From NCBI GenBank assembly GCA_902651635.1, contig CACRSC010000011.1:393063-457062 (forward strand): 64,000 bases of DNA, given 5' to 3'. Position numbers and translations under genes: made by a program. The notes beneath the pieces were generated by a model. The model did not search any database. It was not told the DNA's origin and saw only the letters and a list, made by a program, of their open reading frames with translations. This document shows positions 11,455 to 22,501 of this stretch, piece after piece (the first letter of the stretch is position 1; every line of letters starts with the position of its first letter). Origin of the DNA: Mastigamoeba balamuthi. Lineage: Eukaryota; Evosea; Mastigamoebida; Mastigamoebidae.

Positions 11455-11760
11455 TCTGGCCTGTTTGGCTTCTCGTATGGAAACGAGATTCCAAGATACT
11501 CAAGTATTCTTCTCCAGTCCATGGTCCCGATGCAGAAGCAGAGATTCTACGTGGAGGACACGTTCGGGCTGCGAACGATGGACGAGCAGGGCAGGCTGAC
11601 GCTGACCGCTGTGGACGGCGTCTCTCACACCGAGTGGCACGACAGTGAGGACCTCTTCATCAAGTACTTCGACCCCATCCTGCAGTGAACCACCCTTTGC
11701 GCGAACAAGTGGCAGACCCAGCAACACCGCAAGACAATTGCGTCGAACAAGGAGGACTGT
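11455..11760 (+). pseudogene. Duplicated last exon of the PPT2-like gene
   Basis: From 11481 the sequence repeats the 3' end of intron 3, all of exon 4 (SMVPMQKQRFYVEDTFGLR to DPILQ stop at 11688) and about 60 bp of 3' flank of the thioesterase. About 22 bp just upstream (CTGGCCTGTTTGGCTTCT) match the end of its exon 3, so most of intron 3 was lost. There is no catalytic Ser or Asp, and no upstream exons. The exon itself is essentially unchanged, which points to recent copying or gene conversion. Confidence 0.85.
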
Positions 11761-12105
11761 TGCGAAAATAAGACAGCGAGTTCTCGTTGATTTTTCTCTG
11801 AGTATTTGTTGCCAGTCCCGTCCAGTCCGGAGGTAGGCGGGAGGGGATGGCCGAGCAGGGGCGGCGCGGTGAGCGCACAGTCGTGTTTAGGAGGACACAC
11901 GCCGCCATTCAATTGCCGAACAAGGAAGACTGGTTTCGGAAGAGGAGGTTAGAAGATATTTTGCCGGGGGTTGGAACGAAAGCAGAGCGCAGCGCACACC
12001 CGAAGATCGCCTCCGGTGTCCACACCCGGCACAAGAGAGACAGTGGGAGGCCGCACCCGTACCCGAGGCCGAGGCCCCTTCCACCACCCCCCACCCCCCC
12101 AAGCG

Positions 12106-14089
12106 ATGCCGCGCAGAGCGTCGACCATCAACAGGAGCGACTACTCTGTCCTCGCCCAGGACGAGGCCGGCCTGTCCTCTCCCAGGCGCCACCTCGTCGT
12201 TTACGTACGTTTCCCCTTCAAACTCGCCCAACCCCCCCCCTGCAGTCCCATCGCGTTTGCTGAGCGCGTTCTGGACCCCCGCGTCGCGTTTTTTCTGCCG
12301 CGCGTCTGCCTGGTTCTCTCTCTCTCTCTTTCCCCCCCGCAGGCAGTGGCGTGCCTGCACTGCGTGGCGGCGGTGCAGTTTGGGTACCATACGGCCATCA
12401 TGTCGCCGGCCATGGCTCCCATCGCCGACCACTTTGGCATCGCCCGCACGGCCAGCACCTCCTCGGCCAGCGCCGAGGGCGGCGGCACCCTCATCAAGTC
12501 CTTCGTCGTCAGGCACGCCGTCTTTTTTTTTTCATTTCCCCCCGTTTCCGCTTTTCGTTCCGGTTTTACAGCAGACGCGCACCGCCCGAGCTTTTTTCCG
12601 CCACCGTTTGCGCGTGTTTCAGTACCGGTGGGCCAGTTTCCCGTTGTCGTAACCCGGCGACGACGCGCGTGCGCAGTGCGATTCTGGTGGGGGCTCTGGT
12701 CGGGTCGCTGTTCTCGGGCGCCGTCGCGGACAGAATCGGCAGGAACACGGCGCTCGTCTGCACCGAGATCGTCTTCACGGTCGGCGCGGCTGTGTGCTCG
12801 CTGGCCAGCTCGGTCTGGATGCTCATCAGCGGCCGCCTCGTCCTCGGCCTCGCTGTCGGTAATCGACGATAACCGTCAGCGGGGGAGGTTTTTTTCTCAG
12901 AAAGCAATTGACACGATTGGCGCCGGGGGGCGCAGGGTCTGCGAGCGTGACGGTGCCGCTGATGATCGGGGAGCTGGCGCCGCAGGAGATACGGGGGCAG
13001 ATCGGTGTGCTGAACCAGCTGGGCATCACGCTGGGCATACTGCTGGCATACGGCCTCGGGACGGCGTTCCTGCTGCTGCCCACGCAGGGCTGGCGCGTCA
13101 TGATGGCGTTCCCCGCGCTGCTCTGCGTCGTGCACGTCGTGGCCTCGGGCCTCTTTGTCCGCATCGAGAGCCCGCGGTGGCTGATCATGCGCAGCAAGTA
13201 CACCGACGCCCGCACGACCCTCCACAAGATCCGCCGCTCCCCCAACGTCGAGGAAGGTGACCGCAGCACCGCACGCATCCGCCACCCCGGGGCCTCACGG
13301 GCGTGCCCCCCCCCCTCGTCCTGCCCACAGAGATGGCGGAGCTGCAGACGGCGCAGGAGGCGAGCGGCAAGGCGCCGTCGTTCTGGCGGCAGATCCGCAT
13401 GCTGGCCTCGCCCTTCCGGCCGCTGGTCATCGCCGTAGGGCTCATGTTCTTCCAGCAGATCACGGGCATCAACGCGGTGCTCTACTACCTCAACACGTTC
13501 CTCACCTCGGCCGGCATGTCGGAGGACATGGCACGCACAGACCCAGCGCAGAGACCTCCGCACGCGCTCGTTTTGCTCACAGGCAGCGCAGGCCAACTAC
13601 ATGTCGATCGTCATCGGGGGCATCAACGTGGTCATGACGATCGCCAGCGTGTTCCTCGTCGACAGGGCCGGCAGGAAGCCCCTGCTGCTCGTCAGCCTGG
13701 GCGGGATGGCCGCGGCGCTCTCGGGCATCGGCGCCGTGGCGTTTGCCGGCGTGCTGTCGGAGCCCTCGCGCGGGATCCTCAGCGTCTCGTTCACGATCTT
13801 CTTCATCGTCTGCTTCAGCATCGGGCTCGGGGCGGTGCCGTGGTGCGTCATCGGCGAGCTGTTCCCCAGCTCCACGCGCGCCCTGGCGGTGAGCGTCGCG
13901 CTCTTTGTCAACTGGGGGACGAACCTCTGCGTCTCGCTCGCGTACCTGCACCTCGTCGAGGTGACCTCGCTCAGCGCGGTCTTCTGGGGGTTCGCGGGGC
14001 TCAGCGTGTTGGGCTTCGTGTTCGTCCTGGCGCTACTACCCGAAACAAAGGGGCGCACTGTCGAGGAGATAGTGTCCTCGATGCAATAG
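12106..14089 (+). CDS. MFS sugar porter (GLUT/hexose transporter family)
   Basis: A 12-TM sugar transporter of the plasma or vacuolar membrane. Six exons (12106-12204, 12343-12512, 12677-12858, 12936-13256, 13331-13530, 13583-14089) give 492 aa in frame. Landmarks: cytosolic N-terminus, VQFGYHTAIM in TM1, the loop 2-3 signature GAVADRIGRNTAL, GRLVLGLAVG, PLMIGELAPQEIRG, ESPRWLI after TM6, FFQQITGINAVLYY in TM7, VDRAGRKPLLL, then PWCVIGELFPSSTRA and the terminal LPETKGRTVEEI. These are the sugar-porter fingerprints PESPR and PETKG. Introns 2 and 5 have GC donors (GCACGC). Copy A of the surrounding duplication holds a decayed version. The substrate cannot be told from sequence. Confidence 0.92.
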
Positions 14090-15833
14090 ACCTGGCTGGG
14101 TTCGGTCCTCCATCAGCTCGTTTGTTTTCCCTCCTCTCTTCGGCTGGGCTGCTGTGCGGTAGAAATGCCGGTTAAGGCACAGCACAGTGCCCAGATGCTC
14201 GAGCGACGGCCCATGAAACGCACCAAACCTGCGTTGGGCGATCGAAGTGCTTATGAGTGGGGGGAAGCAGCGCAGGACCTCCGCTGGCGGTTTGGGTGGC
14301 AGGGTGCTTGCCGCCTCATAAGTCCGCAGATTTCCGCGCTTCAATATTACAGATTTCGCGCCATGATTGAATTCGTCGCCTTTCTTCGCCGCCGACAGCG
14401 TCTCAAGGCTTCTACACGCTCTGCAGAGGCCCCGCTGAGCGCGTCCGCCAATTCCTCAGAGCATCTCTGTGCGTGAACATCGCTGTGCGGCGTTTCACCT
14501 TCTCCTGCCTGAGGCGGGTCCGTTTTTTTTTCATCCACGATACAGGCTTTCGATTCACGTCGATCGAGAGCAGTTCGTGGGATCGGGGGGCAGAGTCCTG
14601 GAGGAGCTTGCTGAGCGCGCGTCCGCTCGCTCTCGTTCTGCGAGGTGATAGGTCCGGTTCTCCTCATACTGCCGAAACGACGAAGTAAGCTATGAAGTTC
14701 ACCCATAATCTGGTTTGTGCCTCGATAAACACACCAGTCATACAATCGACGCAAGTGAGAAGTGTTTGGGGCGTGGTGGAAGCCCCGGCAGCATTCCAAC
14801 TGGACACCAGTCTGGGTGGGAGAGAGCGCCAAACACAGGCCACCTCACACACTGTGACACAAACACGCTGTGAGAAGCACAGCCAACACACTGCTGGCAT
14901 GCGACATCATCGGATGCTCCCCTCCCTCCTCTTGGGGCCTTCCCTCCATGGAGAGGTCGAGGCAACAAGCCCAAGGGGCCGGCGCGAGAGAGAGAGAGAG
15001 GACAAGAGGGGGTGCAAGCAAACTGAGTCGCAGAAGACCAGCGGGGCCCACAAGGGCCATGAGGCAAACCACTGCACCATGACAACAGACACAAGGCCGC
15101 ATCAACAAAGCTTGGTTGCAAAGGGGTGAGGGAAACTGATTGTTTGAGGAGACCTCTGCAGCAGAGTATCTTTTTGCTGAGGTGTTACCCGCACACACCC
15201 TCGTCTGGGTGATGAGAGGAAGAGTGGCGGGTTGCCAGATGGTGGCTCGTTCGTCGTACGTCGAGGTCAGGTCAGTGCAGACACGGTACTGATGACGAGC
15301 AACCACTCCGAGGGCTCGGTTCTCGTCTTGCGCACGGACGTGAGCGGGGCCCTACAGCTCGCTCTTCTGGTGGTGCCCAATGTCGTTCAAGGTCGGCACG
15401 CACGTGTACACCAACGAGCGGTCGACGTCGGAGCAGCAGACGAGGTGGCCAGGAGAAATGAGTACGAGGGCAGGTTATTCGTACGGAGGTTGTCGAGGTC
15501 GACCAAAGGGTCATCTTGTGCATGAACTCGCCCGCGGTGGCAAGATGATATTCTAAGCTCGTGGTCGTGCAACGTAATCGACTAGGTGTCCAGAATCCAA
15601 CGAGGGCAAATCTGGGAAGGGGGATACCGTCACTTGCCCCCTTCCCAGATTGGAACTATCAGAGCCAGCCCCCCTGCGCACTATCTTGCCTGCTGAGCAC
15701 TCGGACTCAGTTCTGCTGTGCCTGCGAGAGAGGCCATCGGGGAGGTCGCTCGGAGGGCGGGTTGTATCAACGTCCCTCTACAGACACGGTACCAATCCAA
15801 AAAGTGCTGGTTTTTGTATTACACTGTTGTCGC
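14090..15833. other. Intergenic 1.7 kb, duplicated 3' flank and no clear gene
   Basis: The two flanking genes converge here. The first part (14160-14260) and a GAGAGA-rich part (about 14970-15050) repeat, with divergence, sequence at 11165-11340, marking the far edge of the tandem duplication. On the minus strand near 15230-15440 short protein-like blocks in broken frames (HLVCCSDVDRSLVYTCVPTLND) suggest a decayed gene I cannot name. No intact open frame with family features was seen. Confidence 0.4.
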
Positions 15834-17809
15834 TTAGAGGACTGTGGCGGCTGTTTGCTCTGAGAGCTCCGAGAGGGGATAGTACTCCGCCGCGTTGGCC
15901 TGCGTGATGCCGTGCCACGCGATGCACGGCGGGCAGATGCAGAAGACAATGAGCACGCGGATTGCCGCCAGCGCGGCGCCGTACTCCGAGTGCAGCAGGA
16001 GGATCTCCCTGCTCAGCGAGAGGATGACCGTGGCCTCTGGGAGCGCCGAGAGCAGGTCGCGCCACCAGGAGAACTTGGAGGTCACCAGCGCGCTGCGTAC
16101 AGTGTGGTCCCGTATGACCCTCTGCGCCATCAGCGGGAACAGCGCAGACAGCATCAGCCCCGAGAGCACAGAGCTCAACACCATCGACAGGAAGACCGAC
16201 GAGCGCAGGACCAGGCCGAGCACGACCACCAGCCCGATGTTGAGCGCGAGCGGGAAGGCGATCACGCGGTCGAACTTCACGAGGACGGCCCCCAGGGCGA
16301 CGCACAGCGCCACGCGGGCCGCGCTGGGCACGAGCCACAGGGGCGAGTAGAAGAACGCGCAGGACCAGGGGACGACCGAGAGCGCCACGTTGAGGGCTGC
16401 CGCGCGCGCGGGGAGCCGCTTGGACCTCGCGGCGGCCAGGACCATCCAGCTGAACGTGGCGCCCGTGAGCGAGGCGGAGACGAGGTCGAGGGCGGCCGGG
16501 TGCGACCAGTCGAGCAGCATCCTGGAGCCCTGCACCAGCACCTGGATCAGGAGCAGCGAGTCCAGCGACTCGCTCCGGAGGTGCGAGGCCCGGGGCAGCA
16601 GCAGGACAGGCCACGTGGCGCACATGGACATCGCCGAGAGCGCGAGGCCGACGGCGGGCGAGCCGAGCGGCGTGACGCAGACGAAGAACGCGTACAGCGA
16701 CCAGAAGAGGGCGACGACGAGGAACGCCTGCAGGTGCGTCGGCCGGGGCCGCGAGGACGCCACGAGCAGCGCCCCGCTCGCGACGGACCGCTGGACGAGG
16801 TCGTTCCACGCGCGGCACGTGAGCGCCACGGCGCTGATGTCCTTCCTGCTCAGCATCGACAGCACGCAGGCGAACGCGTAGGGGTCCGAGCCCAGGGGCG
16901 CGGGGCTCGCGGGCGCCGGCGCGGCCTCGAGCCGCTTGATCGCGCCCCTGCCCCGCGCGAGCAGCGAGAGCAGCAGCCTGGCGGGGAACACGAGCAGCAG
17001 GGCCGGAGTGTCGCGCAAGAGCTGGACGCCCGAGTTCACGGCGCGGTGCAGGCGCGGGCCGAGGTTGGCGAGCAGCTCGAGCCTCGAGTGCCGCCGCAGC
17101 GAGCAGAAGACCGCCAGCGCGGCGAGCGGCAGCGCGCAAGAGACCGGGGAGAGGACAGCGGGGACCCGTCGCAGCCCCCGAGTGACCCTGCGGCACCCGT
17201 GCACGTTGGCAGACCACGAGATGACCGTCTCGCGGTCGCCGCCGACCTCGAACGCTCGCGTGGGCCCGTAGTACGGCCTCGAGTCGACCCAGACGTCCCG
17301 GAGGTCGCCCCACGGCAGAGAGACGGTGCCGCGGGGCCCTGCGGGTATGCACAGAACGTTCCTGCGCCCGTCGTGGCTCAGCTCCAGCATCTCTGCGCCG
17401 AAGACGACGGAGACAACCCCCGCGCTCGCGGGCAACGCGCCCTGGAGGTAGCGTGAGCCTCGAGATGCGTCAAGAGTCGGTGGAGCACGTCGACAGAGAC
17501 GGTGTGAGTCGGAGGAGTGTTCCACAGGACACTGGAAATCGCGGACGGCCACCGCGTCCTGACGTCAACTCCACGCGATAGCTGCAGCCCGGGCGGGTGC
17601 ACGGCGATGTCGCGCACGCTGGCCGCGTGCACTGTCACCGCGTGGCCGCCGGGAGCCCGCGATGCGCCGGAGTGCACAAATGACAGGTTCACAGAGACCA
17701 CGCAGGGGGCGGCGCGCGACAGAACGTAGTCCACAGTGCCCGGGACGAGCTCGGCGAGCACGGGCACCTGGGCGAGCGCCGCAATCACAGAGAGCACCTG
17801 AACGAGCAT
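15834..17809 (-). CDS. Multi-spanning membrane protein with an internal F-box-like motif
   Basis: Two exons (17809-17489 and 17441-15834, 47-bp intron) give 642 aa in frame. The start MLVQVLSVIAALAQVPVLA is a signal peptide or anchor. A hydrophobic pair follows at about residues 230-290 (SCALPLAALAVF; PALLLVFPARLLLSLLA). Then a soluble segment carries an F-box-like helix set, LSRKDISAVALTCRAWNDLV, near residue 340. After it come about eight more hydrophobic segments (for example FLVVALFWSLYAFFVCV, ALCVALGAVLV, LNIGLVVVLGLVL). I recognise no whole-length family. If the F-box is real, it would place an SCF-type adaptor in a membrane; that is inference. It converges on the transporter at 14089 and is preceded by an AT-rich promoter with AAATATCC. 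Confidence 0.65.
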
Positions 17810-18672
17810 CGCAAGCTCATACCGCCTATTTCGAATACTGGAGATTTCGAAATTATCTTGTCAAAGATAAATATCCAGTTTTCCCCCATTTCCGTATTGC
17901 ATTTTATGCACATGGAAATCCAGTGTCCAAAGGAGATGTTTGCTTGATGTCACCAGATGTGGGGAGCGATCCACAACACAGCTGCGCAGTATGTCACGAG
18001 CTGTGGCTTCAACTGAGCCTGAATCAGTCACCTCAGTTGGCCCCTGACTGGCTGTGCCTGTGCGGGTTCTGAAGGGACCTTCTGCCTCGTTTCTTAACCC
18101 ATCTGGAGATATTCTCAGGAAACTCGATTCGTTACAACCTCTCGTTGTCTCCACGGAGCCGCGGGCATCACGTGGTTTCTGACCGAGCACTGTGCGGACA
18201 AGGAAGACCGCCTTTGTTGGCAACGAGCAACATTTGAGACCGAAGATGAGTGAAAACGAGCACTCTGAGCTTCACATTGTGGCTGTGGGCAACTGTGCGA
18301 GACATGCGAGAGGAGAGCAGCACGTCTCTTGCTGTTACGTTGTCTTCCGCTTTGGGTGGTGCGGGGGTGCGGAGAACAAACGGGGCTCAGACTAACAGAG
18401 GCCAGAGCAACGCAGTTATGAGGGACGCCAGTGCAGTCGCACCACAGGACGTTCTGTCAGATACTACCCCTGTAGACGAAGTGAATATGCTGGAGCTATC
18501 GGAACTGCTGGTGTGCGAGTCGGCGGGCTGTACACTGGCAGATGAGCTGCTCTCATTGCACACAGCAGACGAGCAGTTTGATGCAGCAGCCAACGCTGCG
18601 CACCTCGAGTACAGAACACTCTGGCACCACCCCCCGGACCACGTGGAGAGGCAGTCCCATCCCTCCTTTATC
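17810..18672. other. Intergenic, promoter side of the membrane F-box gene plus a weak ORF
   Basis: The first 100 bp are AT-rich (CGAAATTATCTTG, AAATATCC) and probably hold the promoter of the gene ending at 15834. A plus-strand frame from 18250 to 18720 (156 codons) is open and ends inside the 3' end of the Cys-rich gene on the other strand. It contains an acidic Leu-rich block (NMLELSELLVCESAGC) but no recognisable domain. I treat it as unproven. Confidence 0.3.
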
Positions 18673-19350
18673 TCATCGCATCGCAGCAAGGACGGCGGGA
18701 GCGTGTCCTCGATTGGCTAAGCAGCTGTTGAAAACGGTTGTGCAGTTCAGTGCGCAGTACTTGGGCTTGCAGTTGAGCGCTGCCGTGTAGTTGCCGCAGG
18801 TATCCTGCACCTCGGGGTTGTCCCCACACCCCAGCCTCCTCGCGCACGCCCACGTGGAGTCGGCAACCTTGCAAGAGACAATCTTCCCTGTCAGGCAACC
18901 TTGAAAGAGACAATCTTCCCTGTCATTGTGGTGCTGATGCACGTCTCGAGGGCGCTCGGGCAGTCCCAGCCACAGCCGGGTGCTGGGAACATACAGCGCT
19001 GGACCGCGTTGACTGTTGAGCACATCCACTTGATCACGGACTGGTTGGTGCAGCCCGCGAAGTTCACACATGACCAGATGGCATCGGTCATGCGGCAGGT
19101 CGCCTCGACCTCGACCTCGACCTCGCCGCCGGGGTACGTCGTGAAGAAGTAAACATGGCCTGGGAGGCCCCAGTGAGTGGAATCACGGATCATCGTACTT
19201 GAGCATCCACCTCGTCGATGGCCCTGCTTTGAGATTGACTGTCCCCTGGAGCACGTCGGCGATGCAGCGATCGACACGGGCATTGCAGTTGTCGCTAGCC
19301 GCGGCAGCAAGCACGGCGGCTGCGAATATGGCCAGTCCGGTGGCGTTCAT
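18673..19350 (-). CDS. Small secreted Cys-rich protein, frame broken by a 32-bp duplication
   Basis: The minus strand begins at 19350 with a signal peptide (MNATGLAIFAAAVLAAAAS) followed by CNARVDRC. After an intron of uncertain ends (somewhere in about 19095-19230), a Cys-rich body reads CRMTDAIWSCVNFAGCTNQS, FPAPGCGWDC and ALETCISTTMTGK. The last part, in a different frame, reads WACARRLGCGDNPEVQDTC, then KPKYCALNC and FNSCLANRG. The frame change coincides exactly with a 32-bp direct duplication at 18862-18925; with one copy the frame would be continuous. The Cys spacing repeats (TWAC...GC...C and IWSC...GC...C), suggesting two related modules. No known family was recognised. It is either a recent null allele, an assembly error or a programmed event. 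Confidence 0.55.
18862..18925 (+). repeat. 32-bp tandem direct duplication
   Basis: 18862-18893 and 18894-18925 are identical except for one base (GCAAGAGA versus GAAAGAGA). 32 is not a multiple of three, so the copy shifts the reading frame of the Cys-rich gene on the minus strand. Confidence 0.95.
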
Positions 19351-19514
19351 CGGCTGAGTTGAATGAACTGCTGATTTGCTTATCAACGGACACTAGCCCT
19401 CAGTAGAGGCCTTCATCTACGGTGACACCGGCAGAGGATTCAGTCTTTCAACCTGTGCGAGGAGATTTGGGGTGAGGGATGAGGAAACGTCAAAGTAGCG
19501 TTTGTTTCTGATTG

Positions 19515-20703
19515 CTACTGCTGCTCCTCGGGCTGCACATCAGCGGGCTCGGGCTTGGCCACGGGGTTGAGGTCGATGATCCTGTTGGCCTCGGCCACGA
19601 TCTCGTCAATTGATATGCGCCCGCGGCGCTCGATGACCTTTGCCACCGCCTTCATCTCGTCCTCGGTCACGTAGATGTACGTCCCGCGGTCGTCCAGCAG
19701 CCCCGTGAGCTTCCCCTCGCGCTCCAGCGCCCGGATCTTCTCGGCGGCCTCGGCGGCCTTGATGCCGAACTCGGCCCCGAGCTCCTCGAGGCGCACGACC
19801 TTGGAGGTCTTGACAAAGTCGAGGAACTCGCGCGTGCGGGCCTCGAGGGCCGCGGCGTCGTCCTGGTGCGTGCCCTTGGTCTCGGTCTCGATGAGCGACT
19901 TCCACTCGTTGTACTCCTCGAGCTCGCGCTGCTCCTTCTGCCGCAGGCGCTCCTTCTCCGCCTCCTCCTCCTTGCGCTGCTCCTCCTCCTCCTTGGCCCT
20001 CTTCTCCTTCTCCTCTGCCTCCTTGGCCTCATCCTCAGCCTGAGAGGTAGAGAATACAAGTGAACCCATGCACAGAATGCACTTGATTGCTGAATTCTAT
20101 TCACACGACTCAAACCTAACAGTATTGTGTCACGGCCTTCTGACGAAGCACAGCCACATATGCGTGTAGGTTACGTCATTCAGCGACGAAATATCCGTTC
20201 AAATACGGCATGCGGTGGGAGAGGAAATGCAATTGAATCTAGCCCAAGGGACGCGCAGGTACCTTCTTCTGCTCGCGCATGGCGGCCATCTCCTTGTTCA
20301 TGGCGCGGCGCTCCTCCTTCCTGCGCATCTTCTCCTCGTACTTGGTGCCCCTGCGCGTGGTCCTGCCCACCGCCCTGTCCCTCGTCCGGCTCTCCTTCGC
20401 CTCTGCCTCCTCGTCCGCCCCCATCCCGTCGTCTCCGTCCGATTCCTCGCCGCTCTCGTCCTCGGAGCTGTCCTCGGGGCGCTGGTCGGGCCACGCCGGG
20501 GCCGCGGCCGCCGCTGCCGCGGGCGCTGCGGGGGCTCCACGGCGCTGCATGCGGTTGAGGCCGCGCGGCGGCTTCGCGGCGTCGGGGGCCGCCGCGGCCG
20601 CCGCGGCGACGGGGGAGCGGTCGCGCGCGAGGTAGAGGAAGAGCGCGAAGCCCAGCACTCCCGTGAGCGCCGTCGCGATGATGGCGACCAGTATCGGGTC
20701 CAT
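19515..20703 (-). CDS. DDRGK1: UFBP1/DDRGK1, UFMylation adaptor
   Basis: DDRGK1 is an ER-anchored component of the UFM1 ligase complex (with UFL1 and CDK5RAP3) and a UFM1 substrate. Two exons (20703-20263 and 20039-19515, intron 20040-20262) give 321 aa in frame. The N-terminus is an ER anchor (LVAIIATALTGVLGFALFLYLA), then an Ala-rich and acidic linker. A long charged coiled coil spans both exons (EEKMRRKEERRAMNKEMAAM; EEKEKRAKEEEEQRKEEEAE). The C-terminal winged-helix domain carries FVKTSKVVRLEELGAEFGI, the name-giving GLLDDRGTYIYVTEDEM and ERRGRISIDEIV. All are in family order and length is normal. Upstream lie AAATATCTGG and GAGATATCG. Its presence implies a UFMylation pathway in this organism. 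Confidence 0.93.
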
Positions 20704-20947
20704 CGGATGTGTGTGTGCGTAGCAAAAGATACTTTTTCAGCGGCTGTTTGACCGGGAGAATCTAGAAATATCTGGCCACGGGAGATATCGCCCGGAGCGA
20801 TGGGGAACCAGAGGCGGGGATGTGTATTTCGGCTGTAGGAAAAACAGGGGACGAGTAGCAATCACTCCGGCGCAGTTGTCGTCGGGAGACGGGGGGGGGG
20901 GGACCCTCCCTCCAGGAGGGGGGCATTGCCAAACCCGCCGCGCGGGT

Positions 20948-22201
20948 CTATCGGCGACGCTCGCGGTCGCGCCTGGCCTTGGCCCTCTTCTCCGCCTCGT
21001 CCTCGCTCAGCGGCAGCCAGAACAGCCGCGGCTCCGCCTTTGTCTTCCTGAACAGCACGTCCAGCTTCCCTGCAACGCCGACCCCCGTGAGCTTGCGTGT
21101 AGGGTGAGGGAGCGCACCTCCGGCCTTCTGCTGTGGCTGCTGCTGCTGGGCGTCGGCCTTGGCCTTGTCTGCCGGGGGCTGCTGCTTGGCGTCCTTGTCT
21201 GTGGGCTTCTGCTGGGGTGCGTCGGGGGACTTGGCGGCGCCGGGCTTGGCGGCCTCGGCAACCCTGTTGACTGTGGCGACAGCCGGGGTGCGTGTGACGA
21301 TGCGCAGGGGCATCCCGCGCCCGGTGGACGCCTTGTGTGCCGCCTCCTCCGTCGAGAACGTCACCGACAGCGCCGACTTGTTGTGCTCGGGCCACACCTT
21401 CCCGTTCAGCTCGCTCAGCGCCGCCTGCGCCTGCCCCTCGGTGGCGTACTGTGTGTGCGCGCGCACGCTCAGTGCGCGCTGCAGACGCGTTGGAAGGGGC
21501 GCCGTGGCTCACGGTGACGTAGCAGAACGACTTGATGTCGTTGATCCAGAAGAACGTGATCTCGCCAAACTTGGCCAGCATCGTCTTGATCGCCGGCAGC
21601 GTGAACGGCCTCACGAGCTTCTCTATCAGCACCGTCTTGCCCGCCCCCGCGTTCGCTCCCTCCTTCTGCGCCGCAGCGTCGCACGCGCCCTGCAGGCACA
21701 AAATCCGGGAATTCAATCGGCGTGGAAATCTCGAAGATACGCGAATCTCGGGGAGTGGCCTACGTCCGCAGCACTGGCGCTGCTGCCGGGGCTCGACGAG
21801 GGATGCGGCTGCGGCTGCGGCTGCTCTGCGGGCTTCTCGGCGGGCGACTGCTGCTGCGGCTGCTGCTCGGGGTGCTCGTTGGCGTTCTCTGGGCTGCTGT
21901 GGTCGCCGGGCTGCTGCTTGGCGGGCGCCGCGAGCTGCTTGAGCGTGTCCGACGTCACGACGACCGCGTTGTCCGCGCTCTGCTCGGCCCACGAGCGTCT
22001 CCTGCGCTTGGCCTGCGGCTCCGAGTCGTCCGATCGCGCCTGCTGCTGCTGCGCGCTGCTGGACGGGGCCTGCGACCGCGTCAGACGGGTCTCGGGACGC
22101 CAGATGGGGGGGCTGCACGGGGGCCGCACGGGAGCGGGGCTGGGGCTGGTGGGCGCGGGGTCCTCGGGCCTCTTTGCTTCGTTTGAGTCGTCAGACGACA
22201 T
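20948..22201 (-). CDS. ACIN1: Acinus-like RNA-binding protein (ASAP/exon-junction accessory complex)
   Basis: Acinus pairs with SAP18 and RNPS1 in the ASAP complex, a splicing and exon-junction accessory factor in the nucleus. Four exons (22201-21764, 21689-21513, 21448-21118, 21069-20948) give 355 aa in frame. A low-complexity, basic N-terminus (QAKRRRRSWAEQ, Gln/Pro-rich) precedes the Acinus-type RRM: LVRPFTLPAIKTMLAKFGEI, FWINDIKSFCYVT, ELNGKVWPEHNK. The C-terminal RSB motif is clear: KLDVLFRKTKAEPRLFWLPL, ending in an RRDRERRR tail. It lacks the SAP domain and long N-terminus of animal Acinus, so it is a compact form. The fourth-exon intron (48 bp) is a multiple of three and stop-free. 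Two AATATCTC motifs lie 40-70 bp upstream of the start. Confidence 0.9.
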
Positions 22202-22501
22202 CGCAGCGCCAAAACACCAAAACAAAAAAGGCGAGGAGAATATCTCATCTGCCACAGAATATCTCTCTGATACGAGAATGTCCGATTGCCGACAGAGTCT
22301 CCAGCGCTCTCCCGCCAGTGTCGTTGCCGCACTCTCTCCGGCCTCGCTGGCCTCGAAGGCGAGGTCGTGCTGGGGGGGGGCTGGGGGAAGAAGATATCAG
22401 GCGGATACGGACGGGGGGCGAGAATCTTTTGTTTAACTCCGCGGGAGGGCCTTGCTTCGTGCCAAGCCGGGACAGCGCAGCCACAGAGCACACACAGCGC
22501 A

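Larger units (their letters stand above)
8318..11470 (+). repeat. Copy A of an imperfect tandem duplication (thioesterase last exon + sugar transporter)
   Basis: Sequence from 8318 (AAACGAGATTCCAAG) to about 8590 recurs nearly unchanged at 11481-11750. Sequence 8800-9262 recurs, diverged, at 11955-12690. Sequence 11165-11300 resembles 14160-14260 (CACAGCACAG, CCAGATGCTC, ACGGCCCATG) and the GAGAGA-rich stretch at 14975-15050. The simplest reading is a tandem duplication of roughly 3.2 kb; copy A later lost most of its transporter and gained a decayed GH31 fragment. Copy B carries the live transporter. The boundaries are approximate. Confidence 0.75.

Noticed and set aside
14347-14832. Minus-strand 161-codon frame downstream of the sugar transporter
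   Set aside because: It has no start context or domain and a composition like random GC-rich sequence, and it lies in duplicated flank.
15912-17456. A 514-codon plus-strand frame over the membrane F-box gene
   Set aside because: It is made of charged, repetitive residues typical of an antisense shadow; the minus strand has the signal peptide, transmembrane segments and F-box.
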